Shown here: positions 8,940 to 15,849 of the stretch, piece after piece
How positions within the stretch are numbered: position 1 is the stretch's first letter
How the letters are laid out: each line of letters starts with the position of its first letter
Notes under the pieces: generated by a model
Seen by the model: the letters and a program-made list of their open reading frames with translations, nothing else
The model's database searches: none
What the model was told of the DNA's origin: nothing
Origin: VRUE01 sp963702175
GTDB lineage: Bacteria; Actinomycetota; Thermoleophilia; Solirubrobacterales; 70-9
Direction: 5' to 3'
Length of the DNA: 64,000 bases
NCBI GenBank assembly: GCA_963702175.1
Contig: OY969721.1
Span: 1,488,001-1,552,000, forward strand
Position numbers and translations under genes: made by a program

Positions 8940-10013
8940 CTACACCTTGATCGTGATCACGTCGCCGTCGGCGACGACGTAGTCGCGACCCTCGATCCGC
9001 AGCAGCCCCTTGTCGCGCGCCGGCGCGTAGCCGCCGCACTCGACTAGCTCTTGCCAGCCGATCGCCTCGGCCTTGACGAAGGCGTCCTGGATCTCGGTGT
9101 GGATAGTCCCTGCCGCCTCCCAGGCGGTCGAGCCGCGATGGATCGGACGGGCAACTGCCTCCTTGCCCTCGCCGGCAGTGAAGAAGGTGAGCAGCTCGAG
9201 CAGGTCGTAGGCGGCGCGGACGAGACGCGCCAGGCCGGAGCCCTCGACTCCGTAGGACTCGCGCATCTCCTCGGCTTCGGCCGGGTCGAGCTCCGCCAGC
9301 TCGCCCTCGATCCGGGCGCTGACCGCGACAGCCCCCGCCCCGACCGCGGCGGCGTGGGCGGCGACCGCCTCGGGGACCTCGGCGTCGCCCTCGTCGACGT
9401 TGGCGACGTAGAGGATCGGCTTCGAGGTCAGCGCCTGCAGGTCGCGCGGCGCGTTCGCGGCAGCGTCGGGAACCGGGACGGAGCGGGCCGGCTTGCCTTC
9501 GCCGAGCGCCTCCAGCACCTGCTCCAGCCAGCCCTGCTCGGCGATCGCCTCGGCGTCGCCCGACTTGGCCCCCTTGCGCACCCGGCCCAGCCTCCGCTCG
9601 ACCTGCTCGTAGTCGGAGAGGACGAGCTCGGTCTCGATCGTCTCGATGTCAGCAAGCGGGTCGACGCGACCGTCGGGGTGCGGAACGTCCGATTCGGTGT
9701 GGCAGCGGACGACGTGGCAGATCGCGTCGGTCTCGCGGATCGAGGCGAGGAACTTGTTGCCGAGGCCCTCCCCCTCCGAAGCGCCCTTGACCAGGCCGGC
9801 GATGTCGTGGAAGGCGATCGTCGCCGGTTCCAGCTTCGAGCTGCCGACGGTCGCCGCGACCTGTTCGAGCCGCTCGTCGGGCACCTCCGCGATCGCCACG
9901 TTCGGCTCGATCGTCGTGAACGGGTAGTCGCCGGTCTGCGCCCCGCCCTCGGTCAGGGCGTTGAAGAGGGTCGACTTGCCGGCGTTAGGCAAGCCCACGA
10001 TCCCGACCTTCAT
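8940..10013 (-). CDS. ychF: Redox-regulated ATPase YchF
   Basis: YchF (OLA1 homologue) is a universally conserved Obg-family P-loop protein that prefers ATP and associates with ribosomes. The 357-residue product has G1 G-L-P-N-A-G-K-S at 7-14, the T-T-I-E-P-N switch region, D-I-A-G-L-V-K-G-A-S (G3), and the altered G4 N-V-D-E (in place of NKxD) that explains ATP preference. The C-terminal TGS-like domain ends in G-R-D-Y-V-V-A-D-G-D-V-I-T-I-K-V. The length is normal. It lies 16 bp after a PAP2 phosphatase gene and 11 bp before the CrtC-like gene, as a likely operon. Confidence 0.95.
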   Translation of the reverse strand: MKVGIVGLPNAGKSTLFNALTEGGAQTGDYPFTTIEPNVAIAEVPDERLEQVAATVGSSKLEPATIAFHDIAGLVKGASEGEGLGNKFLASIRETDAICHVVRCHTESDVPHPDGRVDPLADIETIETELVLSDYEQVERRLGRVRKGAKSGDAEAIAEQGWLEQVLEALGEGKPARSVPVPDAAANAPRDLQALTSKPILYVANVDEGDAEVPEAVAAHAAAVGAGAVAVSARIEGELAELDPAEAEEMRESYGVEGSGLARLVRAAYDLLELLTFFTAGEGKEAVARPIHRGSTAWEAAGTIHTEIQDAFVKAEAIGWQELVECGGYAPARDKGLLRIEGRDYVVADGDVITIKV

Positions 10014-10029
10014 ACGTGGCCTCCCTTGT

Positions 10030-10524
10030 TCATATGGACAACGGCACGATCAGGCCGATCGCGACGCCGAGCACGGCGCCGGCGAGGACATCGGAGGGGT
10101 AGTGCATTCCCAGGTAGGGGCGGCCGAGGGCGATGGCGATCGCCAGGAGGAAGGCGAGGGCGCCGAGCGGCTCGACCCGGGCCATCGCGGTGGCGACTGC
10201 GAAGGACGAGGTGGCGTGCGCCGAGGGGAAGCTGAGAGAGCTGGGGGCGTCGCCGAGCGGGGGCAGGCCCTCGAGCATGGGACGCGGGCGTCGCACGACG
10301 CGCTTCACCGCGTAGTTGATCCCGATCGCGGCCGGTCCCAGTGCCGCGCAGAACAGCCAAGCCTCGCGGTTGGAGGAGTCGACGATGGCGAGGACCAGAC
10401 CGAGCGCGAACCAGATCGCGCCGTTGTTCCCCGCCTTGCCGAGCACCTGTGCCGCCCTCACCAGCCCGGGGGCGTGCCCGCGTGTCCGCATCGCGTGCAG
10501 CAGTCTCATGTCGGCGCCCGCCAT
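10030..10524 (-). CDS. PAP2-family membrane phosphatase
   Basis: A 164-residue integral membrane phosphatase of the PAP2 superfamily, probably acting on a lipid phosphate such as undecaprenyl-PP or phosphatidic acid at the membrane. The three catalytic blocks are present in order: K-R-V-V-R-R-P-R-P (KxxxxxxRP), S-F-P-S-A-H-A (PSGH-type with Ala) and G-R-P-Y-L-G-M-H-Y-P-S-D-V (SR-12-HxxxD type). At least four hydrophobic helices are visible. It heads the apparent minus-strand operon with ychF, and its start lies 26 bp from the divergent BtrH-like gene. Confidence 0.85.
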   Translation of the reverse strand: MAGADMRLLHAMRTRGHAPGLVRAAQVLGKAGNNGAIWFALGLVLAIVDSSNREAWLFCAALGPAAIGINYAVKRVVRRPRPMLEGLPPLGDAPSSLSFPSAHATSSFAVATAMARVEPLGALAFLLAIAIALGRPYLGMHYPSDVLAGAVLGVAIGLIVPLSI

Positions 10525-10550
10525 CGCGGCAGCAGGATAATCCGCTCTGG

Positions 10551-11513
10551 ATGACTTCCGTCCCCGGCTACACCCACACGCCCGGCCACCACTGCGGCTC
10601 GACCGCGCTGCGCAACCTGCTTGGCTTCCACGGGGTCGAGATCAGCGAGGAGATGGCCTTCGGCCTCGGCGCCGGCGCCTGCTTCTACTACGTCACCCTC
10701 GAGGACGCCTCGCCCAGCCGCTGGTTCAACGGTCGCACCGCACGCCTCGAGGAGAGCTTTGACGAGCTGACCGGCGCAGCGCTGCAGATGCGCACGTTCG
10801 AGCAGGGCGACGGCGACGCCTGGGATGCGGCGCGCGCTGAGGTCGACGCCGGCAACCCGGTGCTACTGCTCACTGACCTCTACTACCTGGACCACTACGG
10901 CAACTCGGCCCACTTCCCGGGCCACGCGGTGGTGCTCGCCGGCTACGACGATGAGGTCGCCCAGCTCTCCGACACCGGTTTCGAGGAGCTGCAGACGACC
11001 CGGCTCGAGAACCTCGACAAGGCACGCCACAGCAGCCATCCGGCCTACCCCCTCTCCGGCCACATGTTCACCGCCTCCGGCGCGGTCTCGCAAGCGCAGC
11101 TGCAGGAGGCAATTCCGGCGGCGATCGAGCGTGCTGCCAAGGCGATGGTCGAACCCGAGTTCCGCGACTTCTCCGGCCTCGACGCGGTGCGGCGACTGGC
11201 CGAGGAGGCCGGCTCCTGGCCCGAGGTAGCCGAGGACTGGCAGTGGTGCGCCCGCTTCGGTTACCAAGTGATCGAGCGCCGCGGTACCGGCGGCGGCGCC
11301 TTCCGCCTTATGTACTCGCGCTTCCTCAAGGAGGCTGGCCGCCCGGAGGCCTCACTGGCCGCCGAGGCCGCGACCCGCTGGAACGAGCTCGCGACCGCCT
11401 TCCACGCCGCCAGCGAGCGCGACGAGCCGGATCCGGGCCTGTGGCGCGAGATCGATGCCGCCGCCGCCCGCGTCGCCGCGGCCGAGGAGCGGCTATGGAC
11501 CTCCCTCGCGTGA
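10551..11513 (+). CDS. BtrH N-terminal/DUF4872-type protein
   Basis: A 320-residue protein that matches the BtrH_N/DUF4872 arrangement. Near the N-terminus is H-H-C-G-S-T-A-L-R-N-L-L with a candidate nucleophile Cys at residue 15; a papain-like His lies in F-P-G-H-A-V-V-L-A-G-Y-D. BtrH itself is an acyltransferase in butirosin biosynthesis, but most homologues, as here, are not in antibiotic clusters. The C-terminal half (from about residue 190) is an all-helical DUF4872-like part. The ATG at 10551 is used; a longer upstream frame overlaps the divergent PAP2 gene and reads as non-protein. It is monocistronic. Confidence 0.75.
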   Translation: MTSVPGYTHTPGHHCGSTALRNLLGFHGVEISEEMAFGLGAGACFYYVTLEDASPSRWFNGRTARLEESFDELTGAALQMRTFEQGDGDAWDAARAEVDAGNPVLLLTDLYYLDHYGNSAHFPGHAVVLAGYDDEVAQLSDTGFEELQTTRLENLDKARHSSHPAYPLSGHMFTASGAVSQAQLQEAIPAAIERAAKAMVEPEFRDFSGLDAVRRLAEEAGSWPEVAEDWQWCARFGYQVIERRGTGGGAFRLMYSRFLKEAGRPEASLAAEAATRWNELATAFHAASERDEPDPGLWREIDAAAARVAAAEERLWTSLA

Positions 11514-11623
11514 CTCAGCGTTAAGGGCGCCAGCGTCCTGTTTGTCTCCTTCGCATAACGGGCACCCAGGGAGTGGGACGGGGACCGGGGGGACCAACAG
11601 AACGTGACTTTGGAGGTTTTGCG

Positions 11624-12202
11624 ATGACTGATGCAAGCAGTCCGCCGGCGACGTCGCCGGCGGAAGGACAGGAATCGTCAGGGGGCCAGGAGACGGTGCA
11701 GCAGGTTGCCGGCCAGGCCCAGGAAAAGGCGCAAGAGGTTGGCGCCAAGGCACAGGACATGCTGCGCGAGCAGGTCGACCAGCGCTCGACCCAGGCGGGC
11801 GAGAAGGTATCCGGAACCGCTGGGGACCTACGCAGCGTCGGCGAGGAGCTGCGCAGCCAGGGCAAGGAGACACCGGCCAAGCTGGCGGACCAGGCGGCCG
11901 AGCGGACCGAGCAGATCGGCTCCTACCTCGCCGAGTCGGACGCCGACAGGCTGCTTTCAGACCTTGAGGAGTTCGGGCGGCGGCGGCCGTGGGCGGTGCT
12001 TGCGGGTGGCGTCGTCGTGGGCATCGCCGCGGCCCGTTTCCTCAAGGCTTCGAGCCAATCGCGATACCAGGGGCGGGTGCGCTCGGAAAGGCCGGCCCGA
12101 GAAGTGCAGTCCTCGCCTCCTGCCGTCCCGCCCGAGGTCGCCGTGGCGCCCGACGCGGAGGAGGGGGTGCGAGTCCCGGCGGACCCGGTGATGGGCCGAT
12201 GA
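11624..12202 (+). CDS. Small membrane-anchored protein of unknown function (stress-protein type)
   Basis: A 192-residue protein. The N-terminal 110 residues are hydrophilic, Gln/Ala/Glu-rich and probably helical (repeated A-Q-E-K-A-Q-E style heptads, apolipoprotein-like). A single membrane segment W-A-V-L-A-G-G-V-V-V-G-I-A-A-A-R-F-L is near residues 128-145, followed by a Pro-rich tail. GGAGG lies 7 nt before the ATG at 11624. It is the first of three overlapping genes (next start overlaps its stop as ATGA) that look like the holin-like/DUF3618 envelope modules common in actinobacteria. Function unknown. Confidence 0.75.
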   Translation: MTDASSPPATSPAEGQESSGGQETVQQVAGQAQEKAQEVGAKAQDMLREQVDQRSTQAGEKVSGTAGDLRSVGEELRSQGKETPAKLADQAAERTEQIGSYLAESDADRLLSDLEEFGRRRPWAVLAGGVVVGIAAARFLKASSQSRYQGRVRSERPAREVQSSPPAVPPEVAVAPDAEEGVRVPADPVMGR

Positions 12203-12624
12203 AGGTCCACAACGGGCACGACACCGATCAACGAGCAAGCTCGACCGGAGAGCTGATCAAGCAGCTCTCCGAGCAGACCTCGACCCTGGTTCGCCAGGAG
12301 CTGGATCTCGCCAAGGCCGAGCTCGCCGAGAAGGGCAAGACGGCCGGAGTAGGGGCGGGAATGCTCGGCGGCGCCGGCGTGGCCGGCCTGCTCGCGCTCG
12401 GTGCGCTCACCGCCACTCTCATCCTCCTGCTCGCGGAGGTGATGGACGCGTGGGTGGCCGCACTGATCGTCACCGCGATCTGGACAGGAGCTGCGGGCAT
12501 CCTCGCCCTTGTCGGAAGGGATCGAGTCAGGGAGGGAATGCCTCCCGCACCCGAACAGACCGTCGAAAGCGTGAAGGAGGACGTGCAATGGGCCAAGACC
12601 CAGGCCAGATCAGGCAGGACATAG
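12199..12624 (+). CDS. Phage holin superfamily III-like (DUF1469/YqjE-type) membrane protein
   Basis: A 141-residue protein with the DUF1469 layout. A conserved amphipathic helix L-I-K-Q-L-S-E-Q-T-S-T-L-V-R-Q-E-L-D-L-A is at residues 17-36, with K-A-E-L-A-E-K just after. Two hydrophobic helices follow at about 50-75 and 80-105, and the tail is short and charged. Despite the name, these proteins are chromosomal and are linked to envelope stress rather than phage lysis. It is translationally coupled to the gene upstream (ATGA overlap) and overlaps the downstream DUF3618 gene by 37 bp. Confidence 0.78.
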   Translation: MKVHNGHDTDQRASSTGELIKQLSEQTSTLVRQELDLAKAELAEKGKTAGVGAGMLGGAGVAGLLALGALTATLILLLAEVMDAWVAALIVTAIWTGAAGILALVGRDRVREGMPPAPEQTVESVKEDVQWAKTQARSGRT

Positions 12625-13142
12625 AGCAGACGAGAGCGGAAATGGGCGACACAGTCGGCGCGCTTGCGCACAAGACCGACGTCAAGTCGCGCGTGAAGGA
12701 GTCGTTTGCCGAGAAGAAGGAGCGCTTGCGCGCGCAGATGGCGAATACGACGTCACACATAAGCGACGCGACACCGGAAGGACAGCAGATGAAGGAGGGA
12801 GCGCAGCAAGCCTTCGGCATCGCCCAGGAAAACCCGATCGGGCTCGCCCTCGGCGGCGTGGCGACCGGGTTCCTCCTCGGCATGATGCTGCCGAGCACGC
12901 GTGTCGAGGACGAGCGCGTCGGGCCGCTCGCCGACGAAGTCAAGGAGAAGGCGATGGAAACCGGCCAGGAGGCGCTCGAGCGCGGCAAGGACGTCGCCGG
13001 GCAGGCGGCGGAACAGGCCGTCGACACAGCCAAGGAAGCCGGCCGCGAACAGGCCGACGAGATGAGCTCGAGCGTCCAGGAGAACGCGTCCGAAGTCGGC
13101 GAACAGGCGAGTCCGCAGAGCCAGACACCCCCGCGGTCCTAG
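12588..13142 (+). CDS. DUF3618-domain protein
   Basis: A 184-residue protein whose first 30 residues, I-R-Q-D-I-E-Q-T-R-A-E-M-G-D-T-V-G-A-L, are the DUF3618 signature. A single glycine-rich membrane segment, I-G-L-A-L-G-G-V-A-T-G-F-L-L-G-M-M-L, is near residues 81-98, and a long Glu/Ala/Lys helical tail follows. AAGGAGG lies about 8 nt before the ATG at 12588. The three genes 11624-13142 appear to be one envelope-associated unit; nei follows without any gap, so it may be co-transcribed. Confidence 0.8.
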   Translation: MGQDPGQIRQDIEQTRAEMGDTVGALAHKTDVKSRVKESFAEKKERLRAQMANTTSHISDATPEGQQMKEGAQQAFGIAQENPIGLALGGVATGFLLGMMLPSTRVEDERVGPLADEVKEKAMETGQEALERGKDVAGQAAEQAVDTAKEAGREQADEMSSSVQENASEVGEQASPQSQTPPRS

Positions 13143-13913
13143 TTGGCCGAGGGCGACACGATCCACCGTGTCGCCCGGCGGATCGGAGCGGCGCTCGGCG
13201 AGAAGGAAGTCGCCGTCGCCGCTCCGAACCCGCGCGGGCGAGCCGCCGGGATCGAGCGGCTGGACGGGGCGACGCTCGAGCGGGCGGACGCGCACGGCAA
13301 GCACCTGCTGCTTCGCTTCGGCGATCTCGTCCTCCACAGCCACCTGGGGATGAGCGGTTCCTGGCACGTCTACCGCCGGGGAGAGCGCTGGCGCAAGCCG
13401 GCCGGAGCCGCTTGGGTCGTGCTGAGGGGAGCCGAAGCGGAGGCGGTGCAGTTCGGCGGTCCCAGGCTGCGGGTCATCAGAGCCGAGGCACTGCGCCGGG
13501 ACCCCGTCCTCGCCCGGCTCGGACCCGACGTCCTCGATCGGGATTTCGACGCCGAGGCCGTCGCCCGCTCTCTCGGCGCCGCCCCAGATCGGGCCCTCGG
13601 CGACATCCTGCTCGACCAGACGCTGGTCGCCGGGATCGGCAACATCTTCAAGAGCGAGGCTTGCTTCGCTGCCCGGGTCGATCCTTGGCGGCCGGTCGGT
13701 GAGCTCTCCACTGAGCAACTGCAGCGCGTGCTCCAAGCGGCCCACGACCTGATGTGTGAAGCGGTGGAGCGAGGGAGACAATCCCGCGCCGTCTACCGCC
13801 GAACCGGCCAGCCCTGCAACGCCTGCGGTACGCCGATCGCCTCCCGCGGGCAGGGCGATGCTAACCGCACCACCTACTGGTGCCCGACCTGCCAGCCGGC
13901 GCCGAACGACTGA
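13143..13913 (+). CDS. Fpg/Nei-family DNA glycosylase
   Basis: A 256-residue base-excision repair glycosylase/AP lyase, closest in layout to actinobacterial Nei. Visible are E-G-D-T at the N-terminus, the Lys loop in H-G-K-H-L-L-L-R-F, the helix-two-turn-helix with L-V-A-G-I-G-N-I-F-K-S-E, and a C-terminal zinc finger (C-N-A-C near 226 and C-P-T-C near 248) with R-T-T-Y-W-C-P. TTG at 13143 is the only reasonable start since it follows the upstream stop directly. The residue after Met is Ala, whereas the family normally has Pro as the Schiff-base nucleophile (P-E-G-D). Either activity is altered or the start region contains an error. Confidence 0.88.
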   Translation: MAEGDTIHRVARRIGAALGEKEVAVAAPNPRGRAAGIERLDGATLERADAHGKHLLLRFGDLVLHSHLGMSGSWHVYRRGERWRKPAGAAWVVLRGAEAEAVQFGGPRLRVIRAEALRRDPVLARLGPDVLDRDFDAEAVARSLGAAPDRALGDILLDQTLVAGIGNIFKSEACFAARVDPWRPVGELSTEQLQRVLQAAHDLMCEAVERGRQSRAVYRRTGQPCNACGTPIASRGQGDANRTTYWCPTCQPAPND

Positions 13914-13922
13914 CCCGGTTGA

Positions 13923-13941
13923 TACCTCGCCTTGCGGGGTA
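13923..13941 (+). terminator. Hairpin after the nei gene
   Basis: TACCTCGC (13923-13930) pairs with GCGGGGTA (13934-13941), 8 bp with one G-T wobble, around a CTT loop, 10 bp after the nei stop. No T-tract follows, so it is a weak intrinsic terminator candidate. Confidence 0.4.
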
Positions 13942-13951
13942 GGTCACGGCA

Positions 13952-14197
13952 ATGCCCCTGTGGATCGCTCGACGCGCCGCGCCCGCCGTTTGGCGGCGGG
14001 TTCCGTGGAAGTTGGTTTGGGTCGTCGCCGTCTGGCTTGTCGAGAAGGGCCGCGAGCGTGTCAAAGACAACCTGACCAAGAAAGAACAGCAAGAACTGCT
14101 GCGCCTGGTCACAAAGTCGAAGGGGCGTCCTGGCACCCTCCCCCAGCGCGACAGGACCCGACTGAAGAACATTGCCGGCAAGGCGATCCGTGGCTGA
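13952..14197 (+). CDS. Small conserved-looking protein, hydrophobic N-terminus and basic C-terminus
   Basis: An 81-residue product. Residues 15-32 (W-R-R-V-P-W-K-L-V-W-V-V-A-V-W-L-V) are amphipathic to hydrophobic. The rest is Lys/Arg-rich with L-T-K-K-E-Q-Q-E-L-L-R-L and S-K-G-R-P-G-T-L-P-Q-R-D-R, a pattern I associate with a short actinobacterial family of unknown function. Coding bias fits its neighbours. It could be an inner-membrane-associated nucleic-acid-binding peptide, but nothing proves this. Confidence 0.6.
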   Translation: MPLWIARRAAPAVWRRVPWKLVWVVAVWLVEKGRERVKDNLTKKEQQELLRLVTKSKGRPGTLPQRDRTRLKNIAGKAIRG

Positions 14198-14268
14198 CCG
14201 GGGACGGATGACCGACGCCTGGTGAGGCGGCCGTTTCAGCGCTTTGTCCGATGGGTAGAAGAGGGTCC

Positions 14269-14523
14269 GTGACGATCGCTGGAGCGATATTCCTAATTGC
14301 CGTAGGCGCAATTCTGCGCTACGCCACGAACCTCCACGTCGAGGGCGTCAGCGTCGACACCGTCGGGCTGATCCTGATGATCGCCGGCGCCGCCGGGCTC
14401 GTCCTCTCCTTCTTCCAGGAGGCGATCTGGTCGGACCGGGCCCGCCGCCGCGAAGCGGCGCTGCCCCCAGACGAGCGCGTCGCCGAAGAACGCCGCGAAG
14501 TTCGCGAGCCTCCGCGCTACTGA
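14269..14523 (+). CDS. DUF6458-like small membrane protein
   Basis: An 84-residue protein starting with M(GTG)-T-I-A-G-A-I-F-L-I-A-V-G-A-I-L-R-Y-A, the usual start of this small actinobacterial family. Two membrane helices (about 2-16 and 25-47) are separated by a short loop with V-D-T-V-G-L-I-L-M-I-A-G, and a charged Arg/Glu tail follows. An upstream ATG at 14251 would add six residues; GTG is preferred because it matches the family start and has AGAGG just upstream. Function unknown. Confidence 0.75.
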   Translation: MTIAGAIFLIAVGAILRYATNLHVEGVSVDTVGLILMIAGAAGLVLSFFQEAIWSDRARRREAALPPDERVAEERREVREPPRY

Positions 14524-14740
14524 CCCGCTAGGGCGCCGCACTTTGCCGCGCGCGCGGTTTGGCGTAAGCACTCAGCGTCCTTCTTAACAATTACGGGGAC
14601 GGCCGCCGATAGCGGGCTCAAGTCACGTTTACGTGCAGGGACTTTGGCTCTGAGCCTGAGTCTCGACCACAAATCGAGCCTCGTCCAGACTTTAAAAATC
14701 GGTGTGAATTTGGACAAATATTGGGTAGTCTGGCTCGTTC

Positions 14741-15766
14741 GTGGGAGTCTCAGCCCGACAACTATCGAGAGGCAAGCTCGCTCTCTGGACCCTTTTGGGG
14801 GCGGCGCTCACGGTGCTTCTTGCAGCGACGCCGGTCAAGGGGCAGGTGCCCGACGCAACCGGTGCCGCTGCCACACCCAGCGAGGTGGTGGCCGAAGTCG
14901 CCCCGGAACCCGCCGCGGAAGCGCCCGAGGTGGCGGCCGTGGTCGAGGAACCGGTGGCAGCCGCCCCACCGCCCGCGCCTACTCCCCCACCTGCTCCGTC
15001 CGGTCCTGCTTCCGATGCGGCCCGCGCCGTCTCCGACGTAACCGCCGACGTGGCGGCCGTGGCAGCTCCAGAGGCCAACGACCAACCGGCTTCTGGCCTC
15101 GTCGCCAGGGTCGGCGAGGAGACTTCCAGAACCCTCGAGAGCACTTCCGAGGCTGCGGCGGCAGCGCCGCTCCCCGAGAAGATCGCCAAGCCCGTCGCGC
15201 AGGTAGCCAAAGGGGTGGACCGGTTGAGCGACGAGGCTCAGGCACGAGCCCTGGACCTCGTCGCCTCGGCCGAGAAAACTGTCCTTCCTGCATTCCCAGG
15301 TCAAGCACCAGCGGGCCCCGCAGCCCCGCCGAATCAGACCCTCCCGCTCCATCGGGCACCGGTCGGCAAGAATCTGCTGGCCGGCGCCTGGCTGGGACTC
15401 CTTCCCGAGGCGGCGGAAAGCGTGCCGGCGACCTACACGGCCGACACAGCTGCAATCGACCTCCTCAGCGTCGAGAGCGCGAACGGCTGGATCGGTCTCG
15501 CGGGTGCCCAACCCTCGATGCTCCTCGGTGCCGCCGCGGGCTCAATTCCACACTTCAATGGCCCTGCGTCTCCCAGCGGTCCAGGACCGCTGGGATCGAC
15601 GACCGGCCTGACCACATCCGGATCAGGGGCCTCCTTCTTTGTCCCCATCGCCGCGTTGCTCGCGTTGCTCGCGCTGGCATCGCCGGCGATCCTCCGCAGG
15701 CTCAGGGAGCTGCCGGACTTCCCGGCACCAACTCCCTTCGTCTGCGCGCTTGAGCGCCCTGGCTAG
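14741..15766 (+). CDS. Exported Ala/Pro-rich protein with C-terminal membrane anchor
   Basis: A 341-residue protein of unknown function, GTG start. It has a signal peptide (L-A-L-W-T-L-L-G-A-A-L-T-V-L-L-A-A-T) and then a low-complexity Ala/Val/Glu/Pro region (residues 35-105) with E-P-A-A-E-A-P and P-P-P-A-P-T-P-P-P-A-P runs. A moderately ordered middle follows. Near residues 304-320 is a hydrophobic helix (F-V-P-I-A-A-L-L-A-L-L-A-L-A-S-P-A-I-L) followed by Arg-Arg and a tail ending F-V-C-A-L-E-R-P-G. This suggests a surface protein tethered at its C-terminus. It lies 83 bp upstream of the repeat protein at 15850 on the same strand, and the two may serve the same surface structure. The 217 bp before it contain an AT-rich patch (14687-14735) that could hold a promoter. 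Confidence 0.7.
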   Translation: MGVSARQLSRGKLALWTLLGAALTVLLAATPVKGQVPDATGAAATPSEVVAEVAPEPAAEAPEVAAVVEEPVAAAPPPAPTPPPAPSGPASDAARAVSDVTADVAAVAAPEANDQPASGLVARVGEETSRTLESTSEAAAAAPLPEKIAKPVAQVAKGVDRLSDEAQARALDLVASAEKTVLPAFPGQAPAGPAAPPNQTLPLHRAPVGKNLLAGAWLGLLPEAAESVPATYTADTAAIDLLSVESANGWIGLAGAQPSMLLGAAAGSIPHFNGPASPSGPGPLGSTTGLTTSGSGASFFVPIAALLALLALASPAILRRLRELPDFPAPTPFVCALERPG

Positions 15767-15786
15767 GTCCCCTCGGACCCCAAACC

Positions 15787-15805
15787 AGGGCTGGCCGGGA
15801 GCCCT
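15787..15805 (+). terminator. Short hairpin between the two exported-protein genes
   Basis: AGGGCT (15787-15792) and AGCCCT (15800-15805) form a 6-bp stem with a 7-nt loop, 20 bp after the stop at 15766. There is no T-tract. It may separate the two genes or only attenuate transcription. Confidence 0.3.
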
Positions 15806-15849
15806 CTCACTCCCCGGCGAAAGCAACTCAAGCACGAAAGGAATTACTG

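Noticed and set aside
10341..10550. A longer N-terminus for the BtrH-like protein
   Set aside because: The extra 70 codons overlap the divergent PAP2 gene and read as Arg/Pro-rich antisense sequence; the family starts at the ATG at 10551.
14524..14740. A defined promoter in the AT-rich patch upstream of the exported protein
   Set aside because: Several AT-rich hexamers exist but no pair with good spacing stands out, so only the composition is noted. CACGTTTACGTG (about 14623-14634) is a tempting palindrome but has no assigned regulator.
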